Source: Leptospirales bacterium
GTDB taxonomy: Bacteria > Spirochaetota > Leptospiria > Leptospirales > Leptonemataceae
Direction: 5' to 3'
Length of the DNA stretch: 64,000 bases
Assembly: GCA_019694655.1 (NCBI GenBank)
Contig: JAIBBN010000011.1
Location: 1-64,000 of the forward strand
Shown: positions 44,363 to 53,880 of the stretch, in pieces
Numbering within the stretch: position 1 is the first letter of the stretch
Layout of the letters: each line of letters begins with the position of its first letter
Position numbers and translations under genes: made by a program
Notes under the pieces: model-generated
What the model was told of the DNA's origin: nothing
The model's database searches: none
The model's input: only the letters and a program-made list of their open reading frames with translations

Positions 44363-45135
44363 CAGAAGAGCGCCTGATCCAGCCGTAGCGGACGCGCATC
44401 AACAAACTCAAAAACCAGGGTGCTGTCGCCAATGCCTAAGCGGCCGCCGAACTCGGCAGCGTTGCGGTCAATCCACTGTCCCGATGCGAGCAAACCTAGA
44501 AAATTGCCGCGCACCTCATACGCCTGGCCGGCAATGATCGGCGCGATGCGGCGTTCGGCGCGACGATCAAAGCGATCCTCTCGATAGCGAAACAGCGCCT
44601 CGCGTCCATCGAGGTCAAAAAACGAGAGGTAGTCGCCACGTACGCCCGAGTAGCGCAGTCGGATCGAAGCAGGAGGGGTCTGACCTTGTTGCATCGCCTT
44701 TCGGATTTCGTCCAATCGGGGATCATTTTCCCGAATGTCGCCCTCATATGGCGAGTCTGAAGCATCTTGCTGCGGCGAACTCAGCTGGGCCAGCGTTTGG
44801 CCGCCGGGGGCGAAGCCAAAGATCCGAAACGCAAGGCGATAGCGTTCGTTAGTACGCATGTTCGTGTTTTCAAATCCTTCGCTCAGGAAATACACTGTCC
44901 GACCTGCTGCATCCTCAAAGACGCGGACCGATTCATAGGCACGGCCCGTATCCGCCCGACGCAGGCCTCGAAACAGGAGTTCTTCGTGCAGCGATCGGCG
45001 GCTCCCACGCAGGGATCGCAACTCGGCGTGACTGAAATCGCTGAACTGAGCGGGCGACGCCGCCGGCGTCCGCGCGGCGGATAGCAACGTCGCTACGAGC
45101 AGCGCCCCGCCGCAAGGCCGCGCGAACGGAATCAT
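44362..45135 (-). CDS. Secreted protein of unknown function
   Basis: A 257-residue protein with a weak signal peptide (GGALLVATLLSAARTPAASPA). The mature part is Arg/Glu/Asp-rich with repeated beta-strand-like stretches (RYRLAFRIFGFAPG, then SFFDLDGREALFRY). The family is unknown. It overlaps the preceding HEAT-repeat gene by ATGA and the next secreted gene by TGATG, so HEAT protein, this protein and the next form a coupled series of exported proteins. Confidence 0.7.
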   Translation of the reverse strand: MIPFARPCGGALLVATLLSAARTPAASPAQFSDFSHAELRSLRGSRRSLHEELLFRGLRRADTGRAYESVRVFEDAAGRTVYFLSEGFENTNMRTNERYRLAFRIFGFAPGGQTLAQLSSPQQDASDSPYEGDIRENDPRLDEIRKAMQQGQTPPASIRLRYSGVRGDYLSFFDLDGREALFRYREDRFDRRAERRIAPIIAGQAYEVRGNFLGLLASGQWIDRNAAEFGGRLGIGDSTLVFEFVDARPLRLDQALF

Positions 45136-46349
45136 GGCGCACCCTCGGCGCCGGAAGCGCTGCTGTTTTCTGATGTTTCTGGCGCGTCGCGATCGCTTTC
45201 GTCTTCGCCAGTGGCGCCGTCGAGCCGCTTGATAGCAGCCCGGGCTGCCGCGCGGATCCGCGGGCCTGAATCGTTGGCGGCAATGTATTCCAGAAGCGGG
45301 CGCGCAGCCTGCAGACGAATTTCTCCTATCTGGCGGACGGCGCGCAATCGAACTCGGCCATCATCGTCGCGCGCTGCGGCGAGGATTTCGGCGTTCACTT
45401 CTTCGTCCCCCAGGCGCACCAGCGCGCCCAGTAACTGAAGTTTGAATGAACTTAAAGCAGCGCGCTCCCGGGAATTGGAAAGGGCCCGAATCTTGTTCAG
45501 TTCCTCGCGGATGGGGGACGCTACGCTGCGATCCCCCAGTCGTCCCAGCGCGTTGGCAGCGAAGCTGCGCGTTGTTGGGTCCAGTTGCTCATTGCGCAGG
45601 ACGCCCAGCAGGTGGTCTTTCATTTCAACGGCGCCGGCTCGGCCATAAAACAGGGTGATTGCCAGTCGTATCTCGCTATGAGTGCGGGGATCGTCTGATT
45701 TCTCCTTGAAGAAGGACGCCATTTCGCGCCGCTTCAGTTCTCCCAGAAGATTGATCACGCTGACCAGCAATTGATTGTTTTCCGCGTACTCCTCCTTTCT
45801 GGCCAGTTCCTCCAATGCAGCTCCGGCTTCGGCCGGCGGATCGTGTGAAAGCGCTGCGACGGCGGCGCGGATCACGTCGCGGTTCTCATCGCGCAGCGCA
45901 GCGATAAAGACGGCCTGCGACGATCGGTGTCGCATTTCACCCAGTACGCGTATTGCGGTTTCACGGACGGCAAAATCGAGGTCCTTGCTGGCCATTTCTT
46001 CCAGCACAGGATAGAAGCGCTGCCGTTCCTGTTCGTTGAGCGCGATTACTTTGCGCATGCCCGCGCGTCGTTCGGTAGAGGCCGCAAAGCGGATCATGTT
46101 CTCCAGGGCGTCGAGGGCGCGCTGTCGCGGCTCGGAGGCGTCGCCGGCGACTGACGAGGCGGGCGCAGGCGCCGAAGGGCTGGGAGCTGTTTGTGCAGGA
46201 GCCGACGGCGCAGGCTGTGCCAGCAAAGCGCCGCTCAATACGACTGAGGCCGCGAGGCTGCAAAGCCTGAGGGTTGTGCTGCAGTTGATAAGCGCCAGAC
46301 TATGGACTGGTGCGCAGCGCCGCGTTCTCTTTTTCCAGCATGGCAACAC
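45132..46349 (-). CDS. Secreted HEAT-repeat protein
   Basis: About 405 residues with a GTG start I infer at 46349 inside the response regulator gene, preceded by GGAA; a TTG at 46346 and an ATG at 46460 are other in-frame choices. A signal region ([19 protein letters not shown]) and a Pro/Ala/Ser-rich linker precede eight or so HEAT/PBS-lyase-like repeats of ~30-37 residues (for example [17 protein letters not shown], then [13 protein letters not shown]). HEAT arrays form scaffolds for protein binding. It overlaps the response regulator and the downstream secreted gene. Confidence 0.75.
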   Translation of the reverse strand: MLPCWKKRTRRCAPVHSLALINCSTTLRLCSLAASVVLSGALLAQPAPSAPAQTAPSPSAPAPASSVAGDASEPRQRALDALENMIRFAASTERRAGMRKVIALNEQERQRFYPVLEEMASKDLDFAVRETAIRVLGEMRHRSSQAVFIAALRDENRDVIRAAVAALSHDPPAEAGAALEELARKEEYAENNQLLVSVINLLGELKRREMASFFKEKSDDPRTHSEIRLAITLFYGRAGAVEMKDHLLGVLRNEQLDPTTRSFAANALGRLGDRSVASPIREELNKIRALSNSRERAALSSFKLQLLGALVRLGDEEVNAEILAAARDDDGRVRLRAVRQIGEIRLQAARPLLEYIAANDSGPRIRAAARAAIKRLDGATGEDESDRDAPETSENSSASGAEGAP

Positions 46350-46788
46350 GCTGTTCCAGGGAATTGAGCAGACGCTGGTTTTCAATATTCTCGCGGAAGC
46401 GAGCGATAAGTTCCTCAATATCGCGGCGGAGCGTGTCCATATTCCAGGGCTTTTCCACATAGCGATTCAGGCCCCCGTAGTTGATGGCATGGATAGCATT
46501 GTCTAAACCAGCCTGACCGGTGAGCAAGATCTTGATGCAGTCGACCTGCGTCTTATTGATCTGCTCCAGAAACTGATCGCCCTTCATTCCCGGCATCACC
46601 TGGTCAGTGATCACCACTTCCACGACGCCGCCGGATTTTTCTATGTCGTCGATCAGCTGCAACGCCTCCTCGGCGCTGGAGGCAATTTCAATCTCATGAC
46701 TGCCGCCAAAATGTTCGCGCAACTGCTCGCGAAGCGTCTCCAGAACGGAGACCTCGTCATCAACGCAGACGAAGAATCCCTTGTCCAT
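46300..46788 (-). CDS. Response regulator receiver protein with a C-terminal coiled coil
   Basis: A 162-residue protein with one receiver domain. The acid pocket is D10/D11/E12, the phosphorylation site D62 (ITDQVMP), and the switch residues are T90 and K113 (YVEKPW). A coiled-coil-like helix follows at ~125-160 and there is no DNA-binding domain. An AGGGAGAG ribosome-binding sequence precedes the ATG at 46788. It may signal through protein contacts, possibly with the downstream HEAT protein, but no kinase is nearby. Confidence 0.88.
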   Translation of the reverse strand: MDKGFFVCVDDEVSVLETLREQLREHFGGSHEIEIASSAEEALQLIDDIEKSGGVVEVVITDQVMPGMKGDQFLEQINKTQVDCIKILLTGQAGLDNAIHAINYGGLNRYVEKPWNMDTLRRDIEELIARFRENIENQRLLNSLEQRVAMLEKENAALRTSP

Positions 46789-46981
46789 GCTACTCTCCCT
46801 GATCATCGGTCAGACCCTGCAAATCTTTAGTCGCATCGCCCCTTCCCCCGAAGGCGGCGGTCCCTGGAAATACAGTCACAGACCTGACCTGCATTCAATC
46901 AATTTTCCCGCCGGAGGGCGCCAGGGAATTCCGATTGGCCATTGGATTGACCGCAGGACGCTGCGCTCAGCGCCTTGATCT

Positions 46982-47227
46982 ATGGCATTGCGCTACCTGA
47001 TGACCCAGCAAATCGTTCCTGGCCAGGGGATGAGCTATACCCACTATGAGATCGAGGGCGACGACCAGATTGTCAGAATGTTGACGGCCCTTCCCGAGGC
47101 TGGCCGCATCTCGCTGTATCCTCGACCGCCGGTGAAAAAGCTTTTTGCTCCGGAGCGCTGTGAAACCTCCAGTGCGGAGGACTTTTTGAAGCTATGGGCA
47201 GAAGGCGAGAATAAGCTTCGGCAATAA
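46982..47227 (+). CDS. Small protein of unknown function
   Basis: An 81-residue soluble protein, isolated on the plus strand. It has the stretch GMSYTHYEIEGDDQIVRMLTALPE and a basic RPPVKKLFAPERC segment with one cysteine. I know no family for it. The ATG has no convincing ribosome-binding site. Its stop lies 11 bases from the tRNA gene, which runs the other way. Coding status is moderately supported by sequence character only. Confidence 0.5.
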   Translation: MALRYLMTQQIVPGQGMSYTHYEIEGDDQIVRMLTALPEAGRISLYPRPPVKKLFAPERCETSSAEDFLKLWAEGENKLRQ

Positions 47228-47238
47228 GAAAGTTGCAC

Positions 47239-47311
<73 letters not shown>

Positions 47312-47383
47312 CGCATGGACAGGTCCGCCGCCGCCAGCGCCCTGTCAACAAGTTCGGTACGATTCGGACGTCAGGAGAATTTC

Positions 47384-47773
47384 ATGAGCCACGAATTGAT
47401 TCGACTGCTGCGGAGCAAGCCGCCGCTGGCCCTGGTCGGCGCCAGCAACAGACCGGAAAAGTTTGGCAATATCATTCTGAAGACGATGCGAGCCCGCGAC
47501 TACACTATTCTGCCAATCAATTCGGCAGAGAAAGAAATCGAAGGTCTGCAGGCCTTTCCAAATTTGACAGAAGCCGCGCAACGGTCCGCAATTGGATTGG
47601 TGGTGTATGTTGTGCCGCCTCCGCGAACATTGCGCAGTCTGGCGGAAGCGCGGTCGCTTGGGCTGCTGCGCGTCTGGATACAGCCAGGCGCCAGCGATGC
47701 TGCAGTTGTCGATTATCTGGAAAGGAACGGTTTTCAGTTCTTGGTGAACGCCTGTGTGATGGTCGAAGGCTGA
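47384..47773 (+). CDS. CoA-binding protein (YccU-like)
   Basis: A 129-residue Rossmann-fold protein of the CoA_binding_2 group (YccU-like). It has a glycine-poor nucleotide loop LALVGASNRPEKFGNII and the VVYVVPP-type strand. GGAG precedes the ATG at 47384. It overlaps the tail of lipB by 40 bases (convergent). The cofactor and role are not known; CoA or NAD binding is a family inference. Confidence 0.85.
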   Translation: MSHELIRLLRSKPPLALVGASNRPEKFGNIILKTMRARDYTILPINSAEKEIEGLQAFPNLTEAAQRSAIGLVVYVVPPPRTLRSLAEARSLGLLRVWIQPGASDAAVVDYLERNGFQFLVNACVMVEG

Positions 47774-48420
47774 TCATCCCGAGTGGAGAATTCCAGGGCC
47801 TCGGCCAGGCAATGCAGGAATCGCTGAGTGAAGTCGCCAATCCTATCCGACGCTCCGCCCAACTGCTCAATGCTGACCGGCCGTAGCTCGGCATGCCCGC
47901 ATACCGCAATTGCCGAAAAGCTGGAGAGCGAGTTCTTAACATTCAAAGCCAGACCGTGGCTGGAAAAAAAGGACTTCAAATCCAGACCAATCGAAAGCAG
48001 TTTACGGCCATCGATACTGTAGAGCCCGGGACGGTCTGAATCCAGAAAAGTTTCCAGCGACCACGTATGTTGCACGGCTTGCTGCACGCTTTCCAGCAGC
48101 ATTCGAAAATACTCGCTGAATCCAAGCTGCCGGCGCCGCAAATCCAGATGCGCGTAAAAGATCCACTGGCCGGGTTCATGGGCCGTGTGATCGCCGCCCC
48201 TGGCAATCTGCGCGTATTTCACGCCCCGTCGACGTAGTTCAGCGTCGGTAAGGTGCAGGTTTTGCGGCCGAGATTGCACGCCGGCCGTAATCGTAGGCGG
48301 GTGCTGGCAGATGAGAAAGAGCTCCCGTCGAGCGCGTCGCAAGCGTTGTTGCAGGCGCAGATAACGATCGTAGTCCAGCGGCGGCGAAGCCGAGGCGATC
48401 ATGTCAATTGTGCGCACCAT
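47734..48420 (-). CDS. lipB: Lipoyl(octanoyl) transferase
   Basis: LipB moves octanoate from ACP to lipoyl domains in the cytoplasm. The 228-residue protein from the ATG at 48420 has RGGDHTAHEPGQ at 74-85 (usual HGPGQ reads HEPGQ), Lys140 in RKLLSIG and the catalytic Cys174 in AVCGH. ATGs at 48441 and 48402 are in frame; the chosen one follows GAAGAG. It overlaps the end of truD. The partner lipA is not in the window. Confidence 0.9.
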   Translation of the reverse strand: MVRTIDMIASASPPLDYDRYLRLQQRLRRARRELFLICQHPPTITAGVQSRPQNLHLTDAELRRRGVKYAQIARGGDHTAHEPGQWIFYAHLDLRRRQLGFSEYFRMLLESVQQAVQHTWSLETFLDSDRPGLYSIDGRKLLSIGLDLKSFFSSHGLALNVKNSLSSFSAIAVCGHAELRPVSIEQLGGASDRIGDFTQRFLHCLAEALEFSTRDDQPSTITQAFTKN

Positions 48421-49663
48421 TGTATTGCTCTTCAGGTTCATTGCGTAGATGGCGCGGATTCTCTGACGGAGCGCGCCGCAATGCTGTCAAACGTTTGATT
48501 ACCATGGTCCCAAAGGAACCGCGCGGCAAGATAAATTCAACGGTTGCCTTCCGTTTCTTCTTGTAACGTTCGTCATCCATCCGCTCCCCGATTTTGAGAT
48601 CGCGGGGATGCAGCAATAACGGGCGCTCGTAAGACTTCAAGTATACGTCCCGGAATGTCGCGTCTTCCAAATGCCGGGCTGTCAGCTTTTGCTCAGCCAG
48701 CGCCTGATCCAGAGCCTGCCGTACCGGCGCCTCCAGTCTGCCCATCCCCGGCCCAGGCGCCGGCAGTCGCTGCGCCTGCATAGCGCGCTCCGCTTCTGAC
48801 GTCAGCGTACGATAGAAGCGGTAGGCGCCTGCCTTTCCGGCCGTCAGAAAACTTAGCGGCGCGTTGGCGGCCACCAGACGATCAGCAGCCTGATTCCAGA
48901 GATGCGATTGCAGCGAGCTAAGCGCCATACTCAGATCATCCCGTGAAAGCAATGAGGCCACGTTGGCCCGGCCCTTTCCCCTGCCCAACAGCATGCTGAA
49001 AGCGCGACGTTCCAGGTTGGTATGGGCGGCTGCCAGGCAAGCGGTCCAGTCGCCCCAACGCGCCTCAAGAATATGCTTTCGCTCTCTGGCAGACTTCTTT
49101 TCGCCGGGATAGCGCAATGTTAGAGCGATGCGCAAGGCGAGTTCGATCTCGCCGCGCAGCAAGGCGGCGGCCAGAAAGCCGCGCTTTGGATCATAGGCGC
49201 CAAATCGCTGATCATCAAAATAATTTGGCAACCCGTAGCGCAGAACTTCGCCGAGGTTTTCGTCAAGAATTGATTCCTGCCAGGGAGCAATATTTCTGAG
49301 CACGATGCGAAATGCATTGCCACTGATATACTCCGGCGCCATTGCCGAATTGCTTCTTCCAAGGTATTGTAGCGAGAAACCGTTGACTGGCGACTGCAGC
49401 GGCCTGTCGCCTTCCACCGTTACCAGCTGCGTTGTTGTCGCGTGACGATCCTTACGTCCGCCATAGCTGATTCGATCATAGCTGATGCCCGAATGTCGAG
49501 CAGCATAATGCAGCGCATCTGTCGTATTCCAGCCCGACTTGGTCAGTTGGTAAGCCTGAAATGCGCCCGCTTCTGTTAGCGGCAGGGTCCACTGTTCCTG
49601 AACAACAAAGTCGTCCGCCTGGACTTTGATCTTGTAAGCAATGGCCGCTGTGATTTCGCTCAT
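48404..49663 (-). CDS. truD: tRNA pseudouridine synthase D
   Basis: TruD makes pseudouridine 13 in tRNA-Glu. The 419-residue product has the catalytic Asp72 in GGRKDRHATTTQ and NYFDDQRFG, and the family C-terminal region, with a divergent insertion typical of TruD. Start ATG 49663 overlaps the upstream stop (ATGA). The Asp is kept in an RKD context where LKD is usual. Confidence 0.92.
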   Translation of the reverse strand: MSEITAAIAYKIKVQADDFVVQEQWTLPLTEAGAFQAYQLTKSGWNTTDALHYAARHSGISYDRISYGGRKDRHATTTQLVTVEGDRPLQSPVNGFSLQYLGRSNSAMAPEYISGNAFRIVLRNIAPWQESILDENLGEVLRYGLPNYFDDQRFGAYDPKRGFLAAALLRGEIELALRIALTLRYPGEKKSARERKHILEARWGDWTACLAAAHTNLERRAFSMLLGRGKGRANVASLLSRDDLSMALSSLQSHLWNQAADRLVAANAPLSFLTAGKAGAYRFYRTLTSEAERAMQAQRLPAPGPGMGRLEAPVRQALDQALAEQKLTARHLEDATFRDVYLKSYERPLLLHPRDLKIGERMDDERYKKKRKATVEFILPRGSFGTMVIKRLTALRRAPSENPRHLRNEPEEQYNGAHN

Positions 49664-49998
49664 CTTGCGCCAGCCATCAAGCAAAAGGCCAGCGCGCGAC
49701 AATCCGGACCGCTTGCGGCCTCGCAATTTTGCATCAGCTGCGGTCGACGAAGACAACCGGCAAGGCAGCCGCTCTCAAACGATTGCAGCGCGGGATGCTG
49801 TTGCGCCTGCGCCCCGAACAATTGCAGTGCGCATTCCCGCCCTCTCTGGCATGCTTCCTCGCAATAGCTTGCGGACTCGAAGTGCACGCCGCCTGCGGTC
49901 TCGCTTGAAAAGAAGATTCGGCGGCCAAGGGCGAAGCTCAAGATCAACGCAATCAGAACGTAGAGCCCTCCCCATCGGACGTGCATCAAGCGCCTCAT
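49660..49998 (-). CDS. Small Cys-rich membrane-anchored protein
   Basis: A 112-residue protein from the ATG at 49998. A basic N-terminus and one membrane helix (~12-28) are followed by a short cysteine-rich tail: C-x3-C-x5-C, then C-x3-C-x8-C-x7-C-x5-C. This gives eight cysteines that could form four disulfides or bind metal; twin Cx3C motifs suggest a helical hairpin. I do not recognise the family. It overlaps its neighbours on both sides by ATGA, between the ArnT-like gene and truD. Confidence 0.7.
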   Translation of the reverse strand: MRRLMHVRWGGLYVLIALILSFALGRRIFFSSETAGGVHFESASYCEEACQRGRECALQLFGAQAQQHPALQSFESGCLAGCLRRPQLMQNCEAASGPDCRALAFCLMAGAR

Positions 49999-51479
49999 GG
50001 CTGAGGTCCCGGTCGAAACAATCCGGCTGTCTCCGTTAAGGCTGAAAGATTCATCTGCGAGCTTGAAGCATCGCTTTTGCGCAACCAGAGCGGCCACTTC
50101 GATTGCAGATGGTATCCATCCGGAATCTGGCTGCGGCTTGGCCCAGCAATTAGAATTGGTCGAACGCCATCGGCGCAGCTGATCGTGCTGGCTGCCGAGG
50201 ATGCATGCCAGACGCTAAGCCGGGGATAGTACATTCGAATCAGGTACGCATCCCAGGCGCGGCGGCTGACAAGACAGAGTTCGCTGCCAATTGTCGCAGC
50301 TTGCGCCGTCGGGAGCAACGGACGAGAAAGTATTGGAAGGAGACCTACGTGAAAGAGGAAGATAGCAAACGCTCCCGCCCATCCTGCCCGCCAGAGCCAT
50401 TGCGGCCAGCGAGGCGTCGGTTGGAGAATTGCTGCCGTCAGCGCCGCCGGCAGAAAGGGAACAACATAGTAGCTATCCTTTCGGTCCGGCAAAAAATGCA
50501 GCAATGTAAGCAATAGAACGGCAACAGCCAATTGTGCGGCCAGCCTTCGGGAGCGAGTCAAAATCGGGCCGCGAAACGCGAACAGCCAGCCGCCAAGCAA
50601 TAGCGGGCTCCAGGGCAGCGAATACAGCAGCCACCCGCCCAGCAGCCGGAACTCCGACTGGTTTTGTCCGCCAAATTTTGCAAGATTCTCGAATATGAGA
50701 AAGTGCAATAAGGCCTCGCGCACGCGATCTGTTGGCTCGATAAGCCACACGCTCAAGCAAACAATTGTCAAAGGCATGGCCAAAAAGATTCCCTGGAGAG
50801 CCGTCCGCCGCAGGCGCCGAGCGAATCGCTTGCCGGGCATTCGCAAGATGGCAAAGGAGTGAACACTGCAAAAGACAATGGTTGTATAGACGCAAAATAC
50901 CGGACCCTTAAGGAGGAGACCGGCGAGCGAAAATACACCGGCAAAGAATGCTGCAGCCGCCGCCGCGCCAATTCTTCCGGCGCCCTCAGCTTTCAGGATC
51001 CAGAATGCGGTCCAGATCAGACTGGCCGCCATGCCTTGCTCCATCATCAGCAGGCGCGAAAAGCGTGCTACGCCAAAGAGCGACAGATAGATCAATGCAG
51101 CAATTGTTGCCTGACACAACGACTGACGGGCAAGACGTACGCAGGCGGCGACGCCAGCGGCCGCCAGCAATGTGAAAAGAAAGGATGATAGACGCAATAC
51201 GAAGATTTGCTCCCCGGCCAGGGATGCCAGAAGTGTGGCCGTCCAGAATAGCAGCGGCGGCTTGAAGTAGTTGATTTCGCCATTCAGCTGTGGCAGAAGC
51301 CAATGCCCCGAGCGCAATGTATCCTGGACAGTTGCAGCGTGCATCGGCTCATCGCCCTGCTGCAGCAGAGCAGCGCTCTGGCTACCCGGCAGCAAGTAGA
51401 TGGCGGCCCAGACCGCCGTCAGCAATGCCAGAATCCAGCCGCGCTTCATCGCAGCTGGAGCGATGCGGGCAAAATTCAT
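49995..51479 (-). CDS. ArnT/PMT-type integral-membrane glycosyltransferase
   Basis: A 494-residue protein with about ten membrane helices, matching the GT-C superfamily (ArnT, dolichyl-phosphate mannosyltransferase). The first loop has the Asp-containing LLQQGDEPMHAATVQ and YFKPPLLFW, the lipid-linked sugar motif region of ArnT. It would transfer a sugar from a polyprenyl phosphate to lipid A, protein or another acceptor in the periplasm. It overlaps mrfA and the Cys-rich gene by ATGA. Confidence 0.85.
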   Translation of the reverse strand: MNFARIAPAAMKRGWILALLTAVWAAIYLLPGSQSAALLQQGDEPMHAATVQDTLRSGHWLLPQLNGEINYFKPPLLFWTATLLASLAGEQIFVLRLSSFLFTLLAAAGVAACVRLARQSLCQATIAALIYLSLFGVARFSRLLMMEQGMAASLIWTAFWILKAEGAGRIGAAAAAAFFAGVFSLAGLLLKGPVFCVYTTIVFCSVHSFAILRMPGKRFARRLRRTALQGIFLAMPLTIVCLSVWLIEPTDRVREALLHFLIFENLAKFGGQNQSEFRLLGGWLLYSLPWSPLLLGGWLFAFRGPILTRSRRLAAQLAVAVLLLTLLHFLPDRKDSYYVVPFLPAALTAAILQPTPRWPQWLWRAGWAGAFAIFLFHVGLLPILSRPLLPTAQAATIGSELCLVSRRAWDAYLIRMYYPRLSVWHASSAASTISCADGVRPILIAGPSRSQIPDGYHLQSKWPLWLRKSDASSSQMNLSALTETAGLFRPGPQP

Positions 51480-53836
51480 TCTTTTGAACCGGGGGAGGCC
51501 GACGCCCTGGAGCGAACTGTCTCCAAAGGCGAATGTTCCTGAGTCGGCGATAGTTCGCTGGCAAATGCTGCGCCGTCTTCGCACAGGAATCCAAGCATCT
51601 CCGTCGCCAGCGCCTTCAGGTTGCCCTCTTCCGCAGGCGCACCGGTGCAGGAAGGACAGCCATCGTTGCAGACGCAATCGGCTACGAGCTGTCGGGCTGC
51701 GGCGGCGACAACCGGTAGATTTTCGATAATGCGATAGCTGAGTTCCAGGCCGCCCGGAAAGGAATCGTAAAAATAGATCGCCGGCAGGCGGAAACTAACC
51801 ATGCGAACTTCGGCGCGTACCCGGATGTCGCGCGGATCACATAACGTAAACAAAGGCGCTACAACTCCAAGCGCAGAGGCTGCAGCATTCAAGGCTGCTC
51901 CAAGTTGAGCAGCGGGCAGACGACGATGAAGCGGATGTTCCTCGGGTACCAGAATCCAGGCGCCCTGAGTATGCATTTCAATTTCCGGAGTATGTATGTC
52001 GCCCCATCCCAGATTTTCATGGGTCTCCAGTTTGATTTTCTTAAACATCACGGCCTTGACGCGCAGCATCAGTTCGCCGCGGCGAAGATCGAATCCGCCG
52101 CGTCGCGGACGCTCCTCTTCCTCAAGAACCGTAAGCTCAACTTTATCTTGCGCATCAGTATAATAGTCGACGTCGATGCGGCGAACGCGGGCCTGGCGAT
52201 CTTCCCACAATAGTTGCTCCACGTAATACTGCCGCCCCTGATGAATGTAGATGGCATGTTCGTGAACAGTAACCGGCGCTGCGAACAGATCAATTTCTCC
52301 AATTACCTCCTCCCGACTTTTTTCCGTAACGTCGATGATCGCAAAGTTCTCGCGCGGGCCAGAGCGCATGCTGAAGGTATTTGCGGGATAGACATCGCTC
52401 ATCCAGTGATACTTTTCGCCGCTCTTATTCAAGATGCGTCGTTCACTCAGGTAGTCGAGCACCTCCTTCAGGCCCGGAAAGGCGCCAAACGTATCGCCTT
52501 CGGAAAAGGGAAGTTCAAAAGCTGCACACTTGATGTGATCTGCAGCAATCAGCAGATTGTCAGCATTGATCATCGCCTGTTCCGGATTCTTTTCCAGAAA
52601 TGCATCGGGATGCGAAATCAGATACTGATCGCTGCCGTCAGAAGTAGCAAGCAGCACCGACAACGAAGGACCGCCGCGCCGACCAGCCCGGCCAAACTGT
52701 TGCAAAAGACTGCTTATGCTGCCCGGATAGCCTAAAGTAACCGAGACTTCCAGAAGGCCAATATCTACGCCCAGCTCCAGAGCGTTGGTGCTGACGACGC
52801 CGATTACTTTGCCTTCGCGCAGCTCTCGCTCAATGCGACGTCGCTCGTTGGGCAGATAGCCGCCGCGATACGCTCGTATCTGCTGGCGCAATTCTGGACA
52901 CCGTTCGCAGAGGTAGGTGAAAAGCAGTTCGACGCGCATCCGGCTGCGACAAAAGAAAATGGTCGAAATGTGATTCTTGAGCAAGAAGGCGCCAAGCGCC
53001 GCCGCTTCCTTTAGAGAAGAAGCGCGGATTCCAAGTTGCCGATTCACGACCGGCGGATTGTAGAACACTATGTTGCGCTCGCCGCGCGGAGCCCCGTTCC
53101 GGTTTACCAAATGAAATCTTTGTTCAACAAGACGTTCAGCGTGCTCGCCTGGATTTAGAATAGTTGCCGAGCTTGCCAGAAATTGCGGGCGCGCGCCATA
53201 GAAGGCGGCAATGCGCTGCAAGCGCCGCAGCAGATTGGCAACATGACTGCCAAAAACGCCGCGGTAGGTATGAACTTCGTCGAGTACCACGAACTCCAGG
53301 TTCTCAAAGAGCTTGATCCATTGCGTGTGATGCGGCAGGATTCCGGCATGCAGCATATCCGGATTGGTGATGACAAAGTCGCCGGCCTCCAGAATCTTCC
53401 GGCGCGCTGCTGGAGGCGTATCGCCATCGTAGGTGAAGATGCGAAAGTCCGTGCCACAGGCGTCGTTGAAGAGATTTAGAGCCGATTGCTGATCCTGGGA
53501 TAAGGCCTTGGTTGGAAAGAGTAGCAGGGCGCGAGCGTGTGGCTTCTCTAGCTTGCGCTGAAAGATTGGAAGCATGTAGGTCAGCGATTTGCCCGAGGCC
53601 GTAGGCGTGACCACCACCGTGTTTTTTCCAGAAAGCGCTGCGCTCACCGCTTCACTCTGATGGGAGTAAAGTTGCCGGATTCCGCGGCCCTGCAGGGCCC
53701 TCAACAGGCGCGGATCCAGCTCCGGCGGAGCTGAGGCATATTCGGCGTCGGCCGCCGGCAGAGTAACGCTGCCGGTGATGCACGGAGAAAAATGGGGATC
53801 TGCATTCAGAAAGTCGAGAAATTGCGGAAGATTCAT
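51476..53836 (-). CDS. mrfA: MrfA-type DEAD/DEAH helicase (YprA) with a DUF1998 zinc-binding domain
   Basis: A 786-residue SF2 helicase. Walker A TPTASGKS, DEVH box (VVLDEVHTYRG) and SSATILNPGE belong to the motor; GRAGRRGG marks motif VI. The C-terminal DUF1998 domain has the four-cysteine site CxCx3CxxC at 721-730. In Bacillus, MrfA and MrfB act together in repair of mitomycin C damage. mrfB lies directly upstream, 44 bases away. The ATG at 53836 is preferred over the longer frame back to 53884. Confidence 0.9.
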   Translation of the reverse strand: MNLPQFLDFLNADPHFSPCITGSVTLPAADAEYASAPPELDPRLLRALQGRGIRQLYSHQSEAVSAALSGKNTVVVTPTASGKSLTYMLPIFQRKLEKPHARALLLFPTKALSQDQQSALNLFNDACGTDFRIFTYDGDTPPAARRKILEAGDFVITNPDMLHAGILPHHTQWIKLFENLEFVVLDEVHTYRGVFGSHVANLLRRLQRIAAFYGARPQFLASSATILNPGEHAERLVEQRFHLVNRNGAPRGERNIVFYNPPVVNRQLGIRASSLKEAAALGAFLLKNHISTIFFCRSRMRVELLFTYLCERCPELRQQIRAYRGGYLPNERRRIERELREGKVIGVVSTNALELGVDIGLLEVSVTLGYPGSISSLLQQFGRAGRRGGPSLSVLLATSDGSDQYLISHPDAFLEKNPEQAMINADNLLIAADHIKCAAFELPFSEGDTFGAFPGLKEVLDYLSERRILNKSGEKYHWMSDVYPANTFSMRSGPRENFAIIDVTEKSREEVIGEIDLFAAPVTVHEHAIYIHQGRQYYVEQLLWEDRQARVRRIDVDYYTDAQDKVELTVLEEEERPRRGGFDLRRGELMLRVKAVMFKKIKLETHENLGWGDIHTPEIEMHTQGAWILVPEEHPLHRRLPAAQLGAALNAAASALGVVAPLFTLCDPRDIRVRAEVRMVSFRLPAIYFYDSFPGGLELSYRIIENLPVVAAAARQLVADCVCNDGCPSCTGAPAEEGNLKALATEMLGFLCEDGAAFASELSPTQEHSPLETVRSRASASPGSKE

Positions 53837-53880
53837 GGTCCGGCCCCGAAATTGGAAAGGACATAATCCTGAAGCGCCGG

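Noticed and set aside
47312-47350. Promoter for tRNA-Phe
   Set aside because: A TTGACA is present but no acceptable -10 element is found at 16-18 bases.
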